NCBI GenBank assembly: GCA_002591745.1
Contig: PDLQ01000008.1
Span: 124,001 to 188,000 of the forward strand
Origin: Lewinellaceae bacterium SD302
Lineage (GTDB): Bacteria > Bacteroidota > Bacteroidia > Chitinophagales > Saprospiraceae
Length of the DNA: 64,000 bases
Direction of reading: 5' to 3'
A program made the translations under genes and the position numbers. Positions within the stretch are counted from its first letter, which is position 1; each line of letters opens with the position of its first letter. The notes below the pieces were generated by a model that was not told the origin of the DNA, did not search any database, and was given only the letters and a program-made list of their open reading frames with translations. This document shows, in pieces, positions 1-9,750 of this stretch.

Positions 1-179
1 CCTCTACGCGGTGGATGGCTCTATTTAAGCAACAGTCAGTTGTTTTATTTAAAATAATTTGTTTTAAAATTTATATTTCCCTTATCTTTGTTGTGCGCCC
101 TTACTCCTGCGTCAGGGCCTTACTGACTGATACCGGACCCACTCATAACGTTTATTATTCGTCCGAAAGGTTGCAAAAA

Positions 180-911
180 ATGAAGACTATTGTACACGAC
201 TTCCTGGCCCTGGCCGTCAGGCATTGGTTACGTATTGGAGTATTACTGGTTTTGCTTTTTATCATCAGTAAAAAGCAAATTGATCTTAACATTCAGTTTG
301 GGAAACCAACTGGTCCCATACATCAATCCAGCCCGCCATTGAAGCCCGCAGGGGAAATTCTCCCCGCCCATGAGGAGCCGACGGTATATACTCAAATTGA
401 ACCAACGGAAGACAGTTGGTTACAGAAGATGAACATCCTCGGTAGTGGTGACCACGCTGAACTAAGCCTGGAACTCAAACAGGTAGAAGAGCGCATAATC
501 CGGGCATTCCTGGATCGATTCGCAGAGTTGGCGCGTACGGAACAGCGCAAGTTCGGGGTGCCGGCCAGCATTACCCTGGCCAACGCCCTGCTACACAGTC
601 GGGGCGGTACCGCTGCCGCTTCCCTGACCGCTAATAACTATTTTCAGCTCGGTTGTACTTCCGACTGGATCGGCCCCACCAAAAGTTTGAACGGCTTATG
701 CTACCGTGAGTACGAAAATGCCTGGACCAGTTTTCGCGATCACAGCTTGTTTGTCACCACCGGTCAATATGCTCCTTTAACCCGCCTCGGTAGTCAGGAC
801 TATCACGGCTGGTCCAAAGGATTGGAAGCGCTGGGATACAACGATACGGATGATTTAGGACAGCAACTGGAGCAGGTCATAGAGCAATGGCAACTGTACC
901 GCTTTGATTAA
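180..911 (+). CDS. Glucosaminidase-like (GH73/FlgJ-type) membrane-anchored protein
   Basis: The C-terminal ~140 residues resemble the mannosyl-glycoprotein endo-beta-N-acetylglucosaminidase fold that cuts peptidoglycan glycan strands: motif VPASITLANALL, then NNYFQLGC, and YHGWSKGLEALGY near the end. The chosen ATG gives 243 aa with a hydrophobic segment at about residues 12-29, so it is probably anchored in the inner membrane with the domain in the periplasm. An upstream in-frame ATG at 15 would add 55 residues with no recognisable domain. Oddity: where family members have a catalytic Glu (the LES segment after the AQ/AN helix), this protein reads LLHSRGG, so the acid is missing. It may be a non-catalytic peptidoglycan-binding relative. 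Family assignment is fairly sure; activity is doubtful. Confidence 0.72.
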   Translation: MKTIVHDFLALAVRHWLRIGVLLVLLFIISKKQIDLNIQFGKPTGPIHQSSPPLKPAGEILPAHEEPTVYTQIEPTEDSWLQKMNILGSGDHAELSLELKQVEERIIRAFLDRFAELARTEQRKFGVPASITLANALLHSRGGTAAASLTANNYFQLGCTSDWIGPTKSLNGLCYREYENAWTSFRDHSLFVTTGQYAPLTRLGSQDYHGWSKGLEALGYNDTDDLGQQLEQVIEQWQLYRFD

Positions 912-918
912 AAGCCAG

Positions 919-937
919 CATTGCTACTTTGCTAATC
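919..937 (-). repeat. CAAAGTAGCA-family repeat, single copy
   Basis: The decamer lies at 922-931 on the minus strand, 10 bp after the stop of the glucosaminidase-like gene. Flanks match the family consensus (TTAG before, ATGC after). One of 18 exact decamers in the window. Confidence 0.8.
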
Positions 938-1067
938 AAAATGGTTAATTCTAAGTTTATCCTCAGATTGTTAACCAAAATATAACATTATTAGCACAGC
1001 AATGATTGTAGTTACACGTTCACATTTTAGCATTGACCAACCAGCGCTACCCCATAAGACCAAATCG

Positions 1068-1274
1068 ATGCTTAGAGGAAAAATCGTTTTTTACGATCGT
1101 GATAAACGTCAGGGCTACGTGCGATTGCCTGAAACCAGAGAAGAGTTTCACTTTCGAATATCCGTCATTGATTCCGACGCCGGTATTGATGATAAGGCTT
1201 GGGTTCAATTTCGACTTCAAAGGGACCGGCGGGGTTATTTGGCAGTTGATTTGCAGCCGCTGTACCTTACCTAA
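1068..1274 (+). CDS. Small cold-shock/OB-fold-like protein
   Basis: A 68-aa protein beginning MLRGKIVFYDRDKRQGYVRL. The spacing GKI-x-FY-x5-GYV-R resembles the first strands of cold-shock (CSD) OB folds, which bind single-stranded nucleic acid, although the aromatic RNP residues are only partly kept. An upstream in-frame ATG at 1002 would add 22 residues that do not look like the domain, so the internal ATG was preferred. It stands alone between the glucosaminidase-like gene and a minus-strand microprotein. The fold is inferred from pattern only. Confidence 0.5.
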   Translation: MLRGKIVFYDRDKRQGYVRLPETREEFHFRISVIDSDAGIDDKAWVQFRLQRDRRGYLAVDLQPLYLT

Positions 1275-1280
1275 AGGTTA

Positions 1281-1397
1281 TTAATCCCGGTTGCGGCGAT
1301 TTTTGTTGCCTTGCCAACGCAGGAATAATAGGGCTAGCAGCAATAGTGCCACCAGTCCAAACATGGTTTCGTTACCGGCAAATAAGTTGGTATCCAT
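1281..1397 (-). CDS. 38-aa single-span membrane microprotein
   Basis: A short minus-strand reading frame encodes MDTNLFAGNETMFGLVALLL and then ALLFLRWQ and a basic tail GNKNRRNRD. This is the layout of a single-span membrane protein: acidic/polar N-terminus, about 15 hydrophobic residues, and a positively charged C-terminus that would stay in the cytoplasm. It is divergent from uvrA and convergent with the cold-shock-like gene. I do not recognise the family. Support is the sensible membrane topology and its fit in an otherwise empty gap; homologue conservation could not be tested. Confidence 0.45.
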   Translation of the reverse strand: MDTNLFAGNETMFGLVALLLLALLFLRWQGNKNRRNRD

Positions 1398-1478
1398 TCT
1401 TCAATAGTTATTCGGAGAAAAATACAAAACTACTTCTATACTTTTCAACACCACGCAGCGCCAAGCGTTAACAACTTT

Positions 1479-4349
1479 ATGGATATTCAGCCTAATGATG
1501 CCCCTTTGGAACAAGCCGGTCCCTCACCGGAAGATTTTATCGCCGTTACCGGTGCCAAAGAACACAACCTCAAAGATATAGATGTGCAATTGCCACGCAA
1601 TCAACTCGTGGTAATTACCGGGTTGAGTGGAAGTGGCAAATCAAGTCTGGCTTTTGATACTATTTATGCCGAAGGACAGCGTCGGTATATGGAAACCTTT
1701 AGTAGCTACGCTCGCCAGTTCATGGGTAGTATGGAACGGCCGGAGGTGGAACAGATCACCGGACTAAGCCCGGTCATCAGTATCGAGCAAAAGACAACCA
1801 ACCGCAGCCCTCGTTCCACGGTGGGTACCGTCACTGAGATTTATGATTTTCTGCGCCTACTCTACGCACGAGCAGGTACGGCTTACAGCCACATTAGTGG
1901 AAAACCGATGCTTCGTTATAACGAAGAGCAGATGAAAGATGAGATTGCCAAGCAGTACGATGGCAAGAAGATCAGTGTATTGGCTCCATTGGTACGCGGC
2001 CGAAAGGGACATTACCGCGAGCTATTTGAACAAATGCGTAAGCAAGGTTTTACGAAAGTGAGGGTAGACGGTGAGATCACTGAGCTGGTCCCTAAAATGC
2101 AGGTGGATCGCTACAAAGTTCACGACATCGAATTGGTTGTCGACCGCATAAAAATGAGTGAGGAGCGACGGGACCGGCTGAGTCAAAGCGCTCAGATCGC
2201 TCTGAAAATGGGAGATGGTCTGTTGTTTATCGCCGACCACGACGATAACGATGTGCGCCCTTTTTCCAAAAACCTGATGGATGCTGAAAACGGTATTTCC
2301 TACGAGGAGCCATCACCTAATTCCTTTTCCTTCAACTCACCCTATGGCTATTGTCCGAATTGTAAAGGGCTGGGTCAGGTGAATACGCCGGATATCGACA
2401 AAGTTATTCCTGACGAGAAGAAAAGTATAAATAAAGGAGGCATTGTGCCTTTGGGTGAAGGACGTGACAATACGACTTTCAAGCAGGTAAAAGACATTGC
2501 TAAGCGTTATAAATTCAAGCTCAGCGACCCGATCGAAAAGATTCCTAAAGAAGCTCTGGAGTTGATTCTTTACGGTAAGCAGGCGAAGAAAAAGAAAAAG
2601 TCACGTTACGATAAAGTAGCTCACGATCTTGTCTGGGATGTGGAAGCCCAGGGCTTGATGAATATGATCGTACGCTGGTATACCGAAACGACCAGTGAAC
2701 GCATCCGCCAATGGGCGGAAGATTTCATGACCATTGATGAATGTTCCGTCTGCGAAGGATCTCGCCTGCGGTTGGAATCACGCCACTTCAAAATCAAAGG
2801 AGCTGCCATTGGTGACCTGGCCCGGATGGACCTCAGTGAACTGGGCACCTGGCTGGAAACGGCCGAAGAAGGTATGGATGAGCGTACTGCCCTGATCGCC
2901 AAAGACATTTTAAAGGAGATTCGTTTCCGGCTACGCTTTTTGCTACACGTCGGTTTAGGGTATCTCAGTCTGGACCGTCCGGGCCGCTCACTATCCGGTG
3001 GCGAGGCTCAGCGGATTCGGCTAGCCACCCAGATTGGTTCCCAGTTGACGGGTATTACTTACATTCTGGATGAACCCAGTATCGGCTTGCATCAGCGAGA
3101 CAACATGCGACTGATCGAAGCACTCCGTCAATTAACGGATATTGGCAACACTGTGATTGTTGTGGAACACGACCGCGATATTATGGTCGCCAGCGATTAC
3201 CTGCTGGATCTAGGGCCCGGAGCCGGTAAACTCGGCGGTAAAGTCGTAGCCGAGGGTGTCCCAGAATCGTTCGATAAAAAATCTGGTATTACCGCTGATT
3301 ATTTGAGCGGCCGCAAATCTATCGAAGTGCCAAAAAGCCGCCGTAAGGGTAACGGTAACTTCCTGGAATTAAAAGGCGCAAATGGCAATAACCTTCAAAA
3401 GGTCAACATCAAAATTCCCCTGGGAACACTAACCTTGGTGACCGGTGTTTCCGGAAGCGGAAAATCCACCCTGATCAACGAAACGCTGTACCCCATTCTG
3501 CGACAGCACTTTTATAAAAGCATCAAGCGGCCGATGGAGTATAAATCCATCAAAGGGTTGGAACACGTGGATAAAGTGATCGATATCGATCAGTCGCCGA
3601 TCGGGCGGACACCCCGTTCTAATCCGGCAACTTATACCGGGCTTTTTACGGACATTCGTAGTCTGTTCAGTAACCTCCCGGAAGCCAAGATTCGGGGTTA
3701 CAAGCCCGGTCGTTTCAGCTTTAACGTAAAAGGCGGCCGCTGTGAAGAATGTAAGGGAAGTGGTAAACGCACCATCGAAATGAATTTCCTGCCCGATGTT
3801 TACGTAGAGTGTGAAACCTGCGGAGGCAAACGCTACAATCGGGAAACGCTGGAAATTCTGTATAAAGGGAAAAGCATCAACGATGTACTGGATATGCCGG
3901 TAAGCGAAGCCAGTGAATTCTTCGCCGCCATTCCCAAGATCAGCAGACGGTTGAAGACTCTGGCCAGCGTCGGTTTGGGTTACATTACCCTGGGTCAGCA
4001 AGCTACCACCCTGAGTGGAGGCGAAGCCCAACGCGTAAAACTGAGTGAGGAACTGAGTAAACGAGATACCGGCAACACTGTCTATATCCTGGATGAGCCA
4101 ACGACTGGATTACACTTCGAAGACATCAAGTATTTACTAAAAGTGCTTAATGGTCTGGTTGAGAAGGGTAACACTGTCATTGTCATTGAGCACACAATGG
4201 ACGTCATCAAAGTAGCCGACTACATTATAGACATGGGCCCGGAAGGAGGTAAAGGTGGTGGTAAGGTTGTAGCTAAAGGTAAGCCCGCTCAGGTCGCTAA
4301 AGTGGAGGAGAGCCATACCGGTAGGTTTTTGAAAGAGGAGTTGGCGTAG
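1479..4349 (+). CDS. uvrA: Excinuclease ABC subunit A
   Basis: UvrA, the damage-sensing ATPase of nucleotide excision repair, forms a dimer that loads UvrB on damaged DNA. The 956 aa contain two ABC ATPase modules: Walker A GLSGSGKSS at about 48-56 and GVSGSGKST near 655, and ABC signatures LSGGEAQR near 506 and 846. Zinc-binding Cys pairs are visible as CPNCKG (about 293), CSVCEG (about 424), CEECKG (about 755) and CETCGG (about 778). Length is usual for the family. Its partner uvrB lies in the same window at 54.4-56.4 kb on the other strand, so they are not an operon. An inverted pair of the CAAAGTAGCA repeat follows the stop codon. Confidence 0.97.
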   Translation: MDIQPNDAPLEQAGPSPEDFIAVTGAKEHNLKDIDVQLPRNQLVVITGLSGSGKSSLAFDTIYAEGQRRYMETFSSYARQFMGSMERPEVEQITGLSPVISIEQKTTNRSPRSTVGTVTEIYDFLRLLYARAGTAYSHISGKPMLRYNEEQMKDEIAKQYDGKKISVLAPLVRGRKGHYRELFEQMRKQGFTKVRVDGEITELVPKMQVDRYKVHDIELVVDRIKMSEERRDRLSQSAQIALKMGDGLLFIADHDDNDVRPFSKNLMDAENGISYEEPSPNSFSFNSPYGYCPNCKGLGQVNTPDIDKVIPDEKKSINKGGIVPLGEGRDNTTFKQVKDIAKRYKFKLSDPIEKIPKEALELILYGKQAKKKKKSRYDKVAHDLVWDVEAQGLMNMIVRWYTETTSERIRQWAEDFMTIDECSVCEGSRLRLESRHFKIKGAAIGDLARMDLSELGTWLETAEEGMDERTALIAKDILKEIRFRLRFLLHVGLGYLSLDRPGRSLSGGEAQRIRLATQIGSQLTGITYILDEPSIGLHQRDNMRLIEALRQLTDIGNTVIVVEHDRDIMVASDYLLDLGPGAGKLGGKVVAEGVPESFDKKSGITADYLSGRKSIEVPKSRRKGNGNFLELKGANGNNLQKVNIKIPLGTLTLVTGVSGSGKSTLINETLYPILRQHFYKSIKRPMEYKSIKGLEHVDKVIDIDQSPIGRTPRSNPATYTGLFTDIRSLFSNLPEAKIRGYKPGRFSFNVKGGRCEECKGSGKRTIEMNFLPDVYVECETCGGKRYNRETLEILYKGKSINDVLDMPVSEASEFFAAIPKISRRLKTLASVGLGYITLGQQATTLSGGEAQRVKLSEELSKRDTGNTVYILDEPTTGLHFEDIKYLLKVLNGLVEKGNTVIVIEHTMDVIKVADYIIDMGPEGGKGGGKVVAKGKPAQVAKVEESHTGRFLKEELA

Positions 4350-4355
4350 GTTCAA

Positions 4356-4441
4356 CAGGACTAACAAAGTAGCCATGTGTACGGGTTAAAGGGAGACTTT
4401 CTATATCCTGCAATTATCAATATTGCTACTTTGAAGTCCTG
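4356..4441. repeat. Inverted pair of CAAAGTAGCA elements after uvrA
   Basis: Left arm 4356-4376 and right arm 4422-4441 are complementary over CAGGACT plus the repeat core (left core CAAAGTAGCC, right core a perfect TGCTACTTTG at 4424-4433). The loop is about 45 bp. It lies between the ends of convergent uvrA and hemB, where a bidirectional terminator would be expected, but there is no clear T-tract. Confidence 0.75.
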
Positions 4442-4510
4442 CTGTAAAATTGAACTTATCCTGACATCCAGTCATTAGTTCTCGCACCACGAGACTTCAC
4501 CCCATTGCCT

Positions 4511-5512
4511 TCACTGTATCACCCCCTGTTGCCACCAGCTTGCGTAATCTTTGGCGAAGTAGGTAATGATCACGTCAGCGCCAGCCCGGCGGATACTGAC
4601 TAAAGCTTCCGTAGCAGCTTGTTGATAATCCAGCCAACCTCTTTCGGCGGCAGCTAATAACATGGCACATTCTCCACTGACGTGATAGGCGGCGATGGGT
4701 AGTTGCTGGCTTTCCCGCAAGCGGTAAATAATATCCAGGTAGTTGATCGCCGGTTTTACCATGAGGTAATCTGCCCCTTCAGCGACGTCGAGGGTGGCTT
4801 CCAGTAAAGCTTCCCGGGCATTTGCCGGGTCCATCTGGTAAGTTTTTTTATCGGTTGGAACGTCCTGTAATTGGCGTGGGGCACTGTCCAGGGCATCACG
4901 GAAGGGTCCGTAAAAGGCGCTGGCATATTTGGCGGTATAACTCATGATACCAACGTCAATATAACCGGCTGCATCCAGGGCGCGGCGCATGGATCCCACC
5001 CGTCCATCCATCATATCACTGGGGCCGAGGAGGTCGAAGCCGGCTTCCGCCTGAAGAACTGACATTTTATCCAGTAGTGGTAAAGTAGCATCGTTATCCA
5101 CTTTTCCGTTCAATACCAGTCCGTCATGTCCATCGCTACTATAGGGATCCAGGGCAATATCACTGATTAGGCATATATCGGGGTGCTCGGCTTTCAGGCG
5201 GCGGGCAGCTTCCAGATAAAAATTATCTTCCAGCCCATAGGTGCCCGTTTTGTCCTTGTTTTCTTCCGGCACGGCGGGGAACATGATGAAGCTGTTCAGG
5301 TTCAGCTTTCGGTATTGCTCCATTTCCCGTAGCACTTCCTCGATACCTAAACGGAAAGTTCCCGGCAAACTGCTTACCGGCAGGCGGGTGTCAGCCTCGG
5401 GCATCAGGAAGATAGGTTGGACCAAATGAGCGGGTGTCAATTCAGTTTCCCTTACCATGGCCCGCACGGCGGCGGAAGAGCGGTTTCGACGGGGTCGGCG
5501 AGTGATATTCAT
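4511..5512 (-). CDS. hemB: Porphobilinogen synthase (delta-aminolevulinic acid dehydratase)
   Basis: Condenses two 5-aminolevulinate molecules to porphobilinogen, the second step of tetrapyrrole synthesis, in the cytoplasm. The 333 aa match the family length. The two active-site lysines are visible in SYTAK (Lys195) and [10 protein letters not shown] (Lys253), and [11 protein letters not shown] is present. The metal loop reads [10 protein letters not shown] with Asp instead of Cys, which points to the magnesium-type rather than zinc-type enzyme. It overlaps yidD by four bases (ATGA), so the two are translated as an operon with yidD first. An AAAGTAGC octamer occurs inside the gene at 5082, without the extended repeat flanks. 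Confidence 0.96.
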   Translation of the reverse strand: MNITRRPRRNRSSAAVRAMVRETELTPAHLVQPIFLMPEADTRLPVSSLPGTFRLGIEEVLREMEQYRKLNLNSFIMFPAVPEENKDKTGTYGLEDNFYLEAARRLKAEHPDICLISDIALDPYSSDGHDGLVLNGKVDNDATLPLLDKMSVLQAEAGFDLLGPSDMMDGRVGSMRRALDAAGYIDVGIMSYTAKYASAFYGPFRDALDSAPRQLQDVPTDKKTYQMDPANAREALLEATLDVAEGADYLMVKPAINYLDIIYRLRESQQLPIAAYHVSGECAMLLAAAERGWLDYQQAATEALVSIRRAGADVIITYFAKDYASWWQQGVIQ

Positions 5513-5745
5513 AGTTTTTCTTCCTTCTTTTTAGGTACCGGATCGTAACCGGATTTTCCAAAGGGGTGACAACGCGCAATCCGTTTGGCGCCCAACCACG
5601 TACCTTTTAATACACCCCATTCTTCAATAGCCTCCAGCGCATACTGGGAACAAGTAGGCTGGAACCGACATTTGCTCGGACCTAACATGGGCGATATAGC
5701 CAATTGATAAAACCGAATGGGTAAAATGAAAAGCTTGCGTAGCAT
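5509..5745 (-). CDS. yidD: Membrane protein insertion efficiency factor YidD
   Basis: YidD is a small amphipathic protein that helps YidC insert membrane proteins. The 78 aa from the chosen ATG start [14 protein letters not shown], carry the diagnostic [13 protein letters not shown] with its conserved cysteines, and end with [13 protein letters not shown]. In-frame ATGs at 5751 and 5793 would add 2 or 16 residues not typical of the family. In many bacteria it sits with rpmH and rnpA; here it is instead 5' of hemB with ATGA overlap. Confidence 0.93.
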   Translation of the reverse strand: MLRKLFILPIRFYQLAISPMLGPSKCRFQPTCSQYALEAIEEWGVLKGTWLGAKRIARCHPFGKSGYDPVPKKKEEKL

Positions 5746-6095
5746 AGACATGGGAACAATTGTTTTTTTCAAAAGGATGTGACCGGCCGCCAAAAAGCCG
5801 TCACAAGGGTGAGTTTCGGGGGCACATTTTGCTTTCGTTTGACATTTTATCTACAGCACCACCGACTCCTCAATAATCCCAAGACTTGTTTCCTCCATAT
5901 TTCTTCCCCCCGTTGGGGAGGAAAAACACCGCTCGCGTGGTTTCTAACCCAAACAAAGTGAGCCGCGGCGCGTCCTTAACGGGCGCGTCGCTTTTTGATT
6001 TTGAAGCTAGCTGAAATTTCATAAGCTCGCGACCAGACCGGTACGATAATATTCGAGATTTCGCGACAATCGACTACTACATGGCCCGACCTTAT
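5746..6095. other. Intergenic region between yidD and the hppA terminator
   Basis: About 350 bp with no convincing gene; the only open frame (plus strand from 5779) is 60 codons long and looks random. It contains a GC-rich hairpin followed by a T-run (5965-5996, listed separately). Confidence 0.5.
5965..5996 (+). terminator. GC-rich hairpin with T-run, no obvious upstream gene
   Basis: Arms GCGGCGCGTCC (5965-5975) and GGGCGCGTCGC (5981-5991) pair with two G-T wobbles around a 5-nt loop, followed on the plus strand by CTTTTT. It has the form of an intrinsic terminator, but no recognisable plus-strand gene ends just before it. This could mark a small RNA or be a relic. Confidence 0.5.
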
Positions 6096-6130
6096 GAAAA
6101 AGCCCCGATTCCAAAATGGAACCAGGGCTT
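6096..6130 (-). terminator. Intrinsic terminator downstream of hppA
   Basis: Reading the minus strand, AAGCCC and GGGCTT arms plus an inner TTCC/GGAA pairing form a hairpin at 6100-6130, followed by a T-run (6096-6100 on the plus strand reads aaaaa). It lies about 50 bp after the hppA stop codon. Confidence 0.8.
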
Positions 6131-6182
6131 CTTTAATTTTTGTGACTCCGGCTAGGCCGGTCGTAAAAATTTAAGCTCAGTA

Positions 6183-8399
6183 TTACAGCATTGGTGCAAT
6201 AACCAAAGCTACCACACTCATCAGTTTGAGCAGAATATTAAGGCTGGGCCCGGAGGTATCCTTGAACGGATCACCAACGGTATCACCTACAACCGCAGCT
6301 TTGTGCGGCTCGGAGCCTTTGTGGAAGATGGTACCCTGTACGGAAGCACCTTCTTCGAACATCTTCTTAGCATTGTCCCAGGCACCACCGGCGTTGGACT
6401 GGAAGATGGCCATCATAACACCAGCACTGGTTACTCCGGCGAGGAGACCACCCAGCATTTCGGCACCACCGCCGAAACCGATAACTACCGGTGTTACTAC
6501 GGCGATCAGGCCTGGCATTACCATCTCACGGATGGATGCTTTAGTAGAGATCTCCACACACTTTTCGTAGTCGGCTTTACCGTCGGCGGCGTTGAACGTT
6601 GCGAGGTCAGCCGCATTGTACTTGGAAGTATCGTGACCGGAACGCTTCATGACTTCCAGGGCAGCTTTGAGTTCCGGAATTTCGGCGAACTGGCGGCGGA
6701 CTTCCTGGATCATATCGTTAGCAGCACGGCCTACGGCTTCCATAGAGAAAGCAGAGAACAGGAACGGCAGCATGGCTCCGAGGAAAAGGCCGGCAGTTAC
6801 GTAAGGATTTGCAATATCAATGGTACTCAACCCGGCCGTCTGCATGAAGGCAGCGAAGAGGACCAGAGCAGTCAGTGCAGCAGAACCAATGGCGAAGCCT
6901 TTACCGATAGCGGCAGTAGTGTTACCTACGGCGTCCAATTTGTCCGTACGCTCGCGTACTTCTTTTGGCAGACCGGCCATTTCGGCAATACCACCGGCAT
7001 TGTCGGAGATCGGACCGTAAGCATCAACGGCGAGTTGGATACCCGTATTGGCCAACATACCGACGGCTGCGATACCGATACCGTAGAGACCGGCAAAGTA
7101 ATAAGAACCGATGATGGCGGCAGACAGTACGATGATCGGGTATGCCGTAGAACGCATACCAACTGCGAGGCCGGAGATGATGTTAGTGGCTGCACCGGTC
7201 AGTGACTGATCAACAATACCCTGAACCGGCTTGGTGCCGGTACCCGTATAGTACTCGGTGATGTAACCGATACCCAAACCGGCAACGAGGCCGAAGAGAA
7301 TAGCGTAAAAAATACCCATATTGGTGTAAGTCTGTAACAGACCATTGCTGTTTTCGACGGACCATTCTGCGGGCATCAGGGTAGTGACGGCAAAGAAAGT
7401 ACCGGCCAGCATGATAGCGGCGGCGATCAGTTCGCCGAGGTTGAGTGCCTTTTGTGGGTCACCGCCCTCCTTAACGCGAACGAAGAAGGTACCAATGATA
7501 GAGGCGACGATACCAATGCCGGCTACTACGAGTGGCAGAAGAACGCCGTTCAATCCACCGAGGTCGGTGTTGTAAAAGGCGGGAAGCGTCATGTAAGCAG
7601 CACCGATTACCATGGTACCGATGATTGAACCTACGTAAGATTCGAAAAGGTCGGCACCCATACCGGCTACGTCACCTACGTTGTCACCTACGTTATCGGC
7701 GATGGTGGCGGGGTTCAGCGGGTGATCCTCGGGGATACCGGCTTCTACCTTACCTACCAGGTCAGCGCCAACATCGGCAGCTTTGGTGTAAATACCACCA
7801 CCCACCCGTGCGAACAGGGCGATAGAGGAGGCACCGAAAGAGAAACCAGTAATGACCGTAATTACTTTAAGAATCGCAGCCTGAGCAGCATCGGCGGAAG
7901 TAGCGTCGGTGATGACGAGATCGCCGGCAAACTGTCCTTTGAAAAGCAGGAAGAGCAAACCGAGACCCAGCAGGCCGAGACCTACTACACCGAGCCCCAT
8001 TACAGCACCGCCGTCAAAGGCAACGCCGAGGGCTTTACCCAAACTGGTACGAGCCGCCTGGGTGGTACGAATATTAGCTTTAGTCGCTACGTTCATCCCG
8101 ATAAATCCGGCACCCGCAGAGCAAACGGCTCCGAGAACAAAGGAAACCGCGATCATAATACTGGAGGTAGCAGGATCAGCGGTAACGGCTAAAATAACGG
8201 CTACGACAGCTACAAAAATGGCCAGTACTTTGTACTCGGCTTTGAGGAAGGCCATGGCTCCGTCGGCAATGTTCTTGCCAATTCTTTGCATTAGATCGTT
8301 ACCGGGATCCTGCTTGGATACTCCGGCCGATTTGATAGCCATGAAAACAAGGGCGAGTATGCCCAGAACAGGCACCGCCAAGAGAATAGAATTAACCAT
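6183..8399 (-). CDS. hppA: Membrane-bound ion-pumping pyrophosphatase
   Basis: Hydrolyses cytoplasmic pyrophosphate and uses the energy to pump H+ or Na+ across the inner membrane. The 738 aa have about 16 hydrophobic segments and the catalytic loop [20 protein letters not shown] (about 200-219), then [20 protein letters not shown]. At about 491-500 the sequence [10 protein letters not shown] has Ala where K+-independent enzymes have Lys, which indicates the K+-dependent subfamily; whether it pumps Na+ or H+ cannot be settled from that alone. Monocistronic, with its own terminator. A 488-bp hairpin-rich region lies upstream. Confidence 0.96.
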   Translation of the reverse strand: MVNSILLAVPVLGILALVFMAIKSAGVSKQDPGNDLMQRIGKNIADGAMAFLKAEYKVLAIFVAVVAVILAVTADPATSSIMIAVSFVLGAVCSAGAGFIGMNVATKANIRTTQAARTSLGKALGVAFDGGAVMGLGVVGLGLLGLGLLFLLFKGQFAGDLVITDATSADAAQAAILKVITVITGFSFGASSIALFARVGGGIYTKAADVGADLVGKVEAGIPEDHPLNPATIADNVGDNVGDVAGMGADLFESYVGSIIGTMVIGAAYMTLPAFYNTDLGGLNGVLLPLVVAGIGIVASIIGTFFVRVKEGGDPQKALNLGELIAAAIMLAGTFFAVTTLMPAEWSVENSNGLLQTYTNMGIFYAILFGLVAGLGIGYITEYYTGTGTKPVQGIVDQSLTGAATNIISGLAVGMRSTAYPIIVLSAAIIGSYYFAGLYGIGIAAVGMLANTGIQLAVDAYGPISDNAGGIAEMAGLPKEVRERTDKLDAVGNTTAAIGKGFAIGSAALTALVLFAAFMQTAGLSTIDIANPYVTAGLFLGAMLPFLFSAFSMEAVGRAANDMIQEVRRQFAEIPELKAALEVMKRSGHDTSKYNAADLATFNAADGKADYEKCVEISTKASIREMVMPGLIAVVTPVVIGFGGGAEMLGGLLAGVTSAGVMMAIFQSNAGGAWDNAKKMFEEGASVQGTIFHKGSEPHKAAVVGDTVGDPFKDTSGPSLNILLKLMSVVALVIAPML

Positions 8400-8887
8400 A
8401 AAACTTAAAATTTACTTGTTGTGGAAGAAAGAATGATGTTCAGTCTTCGCGACAAGCGAACTAATTGGCCGTAGAGACTCGGATGAGTGTGTTCGATTAA
8501 GGTGTCCTCTACGCTTCAGAAGGTCGTTGACCCGAAATAGAGCTGGTTTGGATTTCAATTCGCGTCCTCATTTTGGACTTTTCCGGCCCCCAGCGGCATT
8601 AGCGAAATCCTCATTTAGCGCTGCTAAACTCTGGTTTCGCTGCCTTGCTGAGATCAAAAAATCCTCAAAATCGGTCAACAAACCGAAAACCAAATCAGCT
8701 CTTGGCCGCAAATTTAGGTAAAATCGTCAAATTTAGTCTTACCGGTGCTTTCTGCCTCAAGGTCGAATTTGACCGGAATCTCTAGTAGCTTTTTAAGGAA
8801 CCCAAATAATTAGTCATGGACCTCCGGTCCGAGATACTCACTAGAACTGCGAAACTGGCATCCGGTACGTAGCTTTAATCTTCGAAA
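8400..8887. other. Hairpin-rich intergenic region upstream of hppA
   Basis: No convincing protein gene in 488 bp. Short inverted repeats are unusually dense: CGTAGAG/CTCTACG at about 8469-8515, a nested double stem at 8601-8641 (AGCGAAA/TTTCGCT outside, TTTAGC/GCTAAA inside), CGGT/ACCG near 8674-8686, GGTC/GACC near 8761-8774, and GGACC/GGTCC near 8819-8831. It may hold the hppA leader or a structured RNA; no known RNA family was recognised. Confidence 0.4.
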
Positions 8888-9748
8888 TCAATTCGCAAAC
8901 AGCTTGGTAAACTTCTTTGCTACTTTGCTAGTCACCTCTATTTCCTCACTAGTGATTGGATGAATAAAACTCAACTGGTGGGCATGGAGGTAAAGTCCTT
9001 TACCTTTCAATACCAGTCCCTCGATGCCATATTTCTGGTCGCCGAGTATGGGGCAACCGAGTGCAGCCAAGTGGATTCGAAGTTGGTGACGACGGCCGGT
9101 AGCCGGAGAAAGACGCACCAGATTCAACCAGCCGAAACGAGGAGAGGACTGGCGGTCCAGCCGTTCGTAAGTGGAACTGGCCGGTTTCCCATCAATTGAT
9201 TGTTCCACATTTCCTCTCTCAGGAATTTCGCCAATGACCACGGCCAGATAGTTTTTTCGGATCATCCGCCTAGCAAAGAGTTCGCCCAGACGGGTGAGGC
9301 AACTCGCCGTTTTACCCACCACAACCAAGCCACTGGTGGCGTAATCGAGTCGATGAGCGGGCTGGGGATACACCAGCGCGTCCGTTTTTCGGCTGGGCGT
9401 AAGATTAGCAGGTAAGGCATTCGCCAAGGTCATCCACTTATTACCAGAGGTGAGTAAGCCGGCCGGTTTTTCCACCACGGCGAGGTGATCGTCTTCGAAA
9501 TGGACGGTTAGTTGCAGATTGGGCTTTTTGCTGTTGACTTCAATCGCGGGGAGAAGTAATTCGATCTGCTCTCCACCGTATAGCCAGTCTCCGGTGTATC
9601 CCACCCGCCCGTCGATGGATACGTGTCCCTTCTTGATCCTCTTTTTAATCCCTTTCCGGCTGGCCGCTATCGGGAAGATTCCGACGAGGTGATCGGATAG
9701 CCGCTCGGGGGTGGAGAGGGGCGGAACTTGATAATTCTCGTAGATCAA
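8888..9748 (-). CDS. RluA-family pseudouridine synthase
   Basis: Isomerises uridine to pseudouridine in rRNA or tRNA. The 286 aa have an N-terminal S4-like RNA-binding segment (SRKGIKKRIKKGHVSIDG, about 31-48) and the catalytic domain with HRLDYATSGLVVV, whose Asp is the conserved nucleophile, plus GRRHQLRIHLAALGCPILGD. Which RNA position is modified cannot be read from the sequence. The beta-barrel gene ends 2 bp before this start on the same strand, so the two are probably co-transcribed. A copy of CAAAGTAGCA lies inside its 3' end (8918-8927), encoding part of SKVAKK. Confidence 0.9.
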   Translation of the reverse strand: MIYENYQVPPLSTPERLSDHLVGIFPIAASRKGIKKRIKKGHVSIDGRVGYTGDWLYGGEQIELLLPAIEVNSKKPNLQLTVHFEDDHLAVVEKPAGLLTSGNKWMTLANALPANLTPSRKTDALVYPQPAHRLDYATSGLVVVGKTASCLTRLGELFARRMIRKNYLAVVIGEIPERGNVEQSIDGKPASSTYERLDRQSSPRFGWLNLVRLSPATGRRHQLRIHLAALGCPILGDQKYGIEGLVLKGKGLYLHAHQLSFIHPITSEEIEVTSKVAKKFTKLFAN

Positions 9749-9750
9749 TT

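Noticed and set aside
2613-2620. AAAGTAGC octamers inside genes (2613, 4209, 5082, 18004, 37075, 41179, 46856, 55845)
   Set aside because: These lack the extended flanks and several simply encode Lys-Val-Ala, so they were not counted as members of the repeat family.
6303-7205. 300-codon plus-strand frame opposite hppA
   Set aside because: Shadow of the membrane pyrophosphatase, which is complete and conserved.
8527-8721. 64-codon plus-strand frame upstream of hppA
   Set aside because: Composition looks random and it crosses the strong nested hairpin at 8601-8641; no supporting features.
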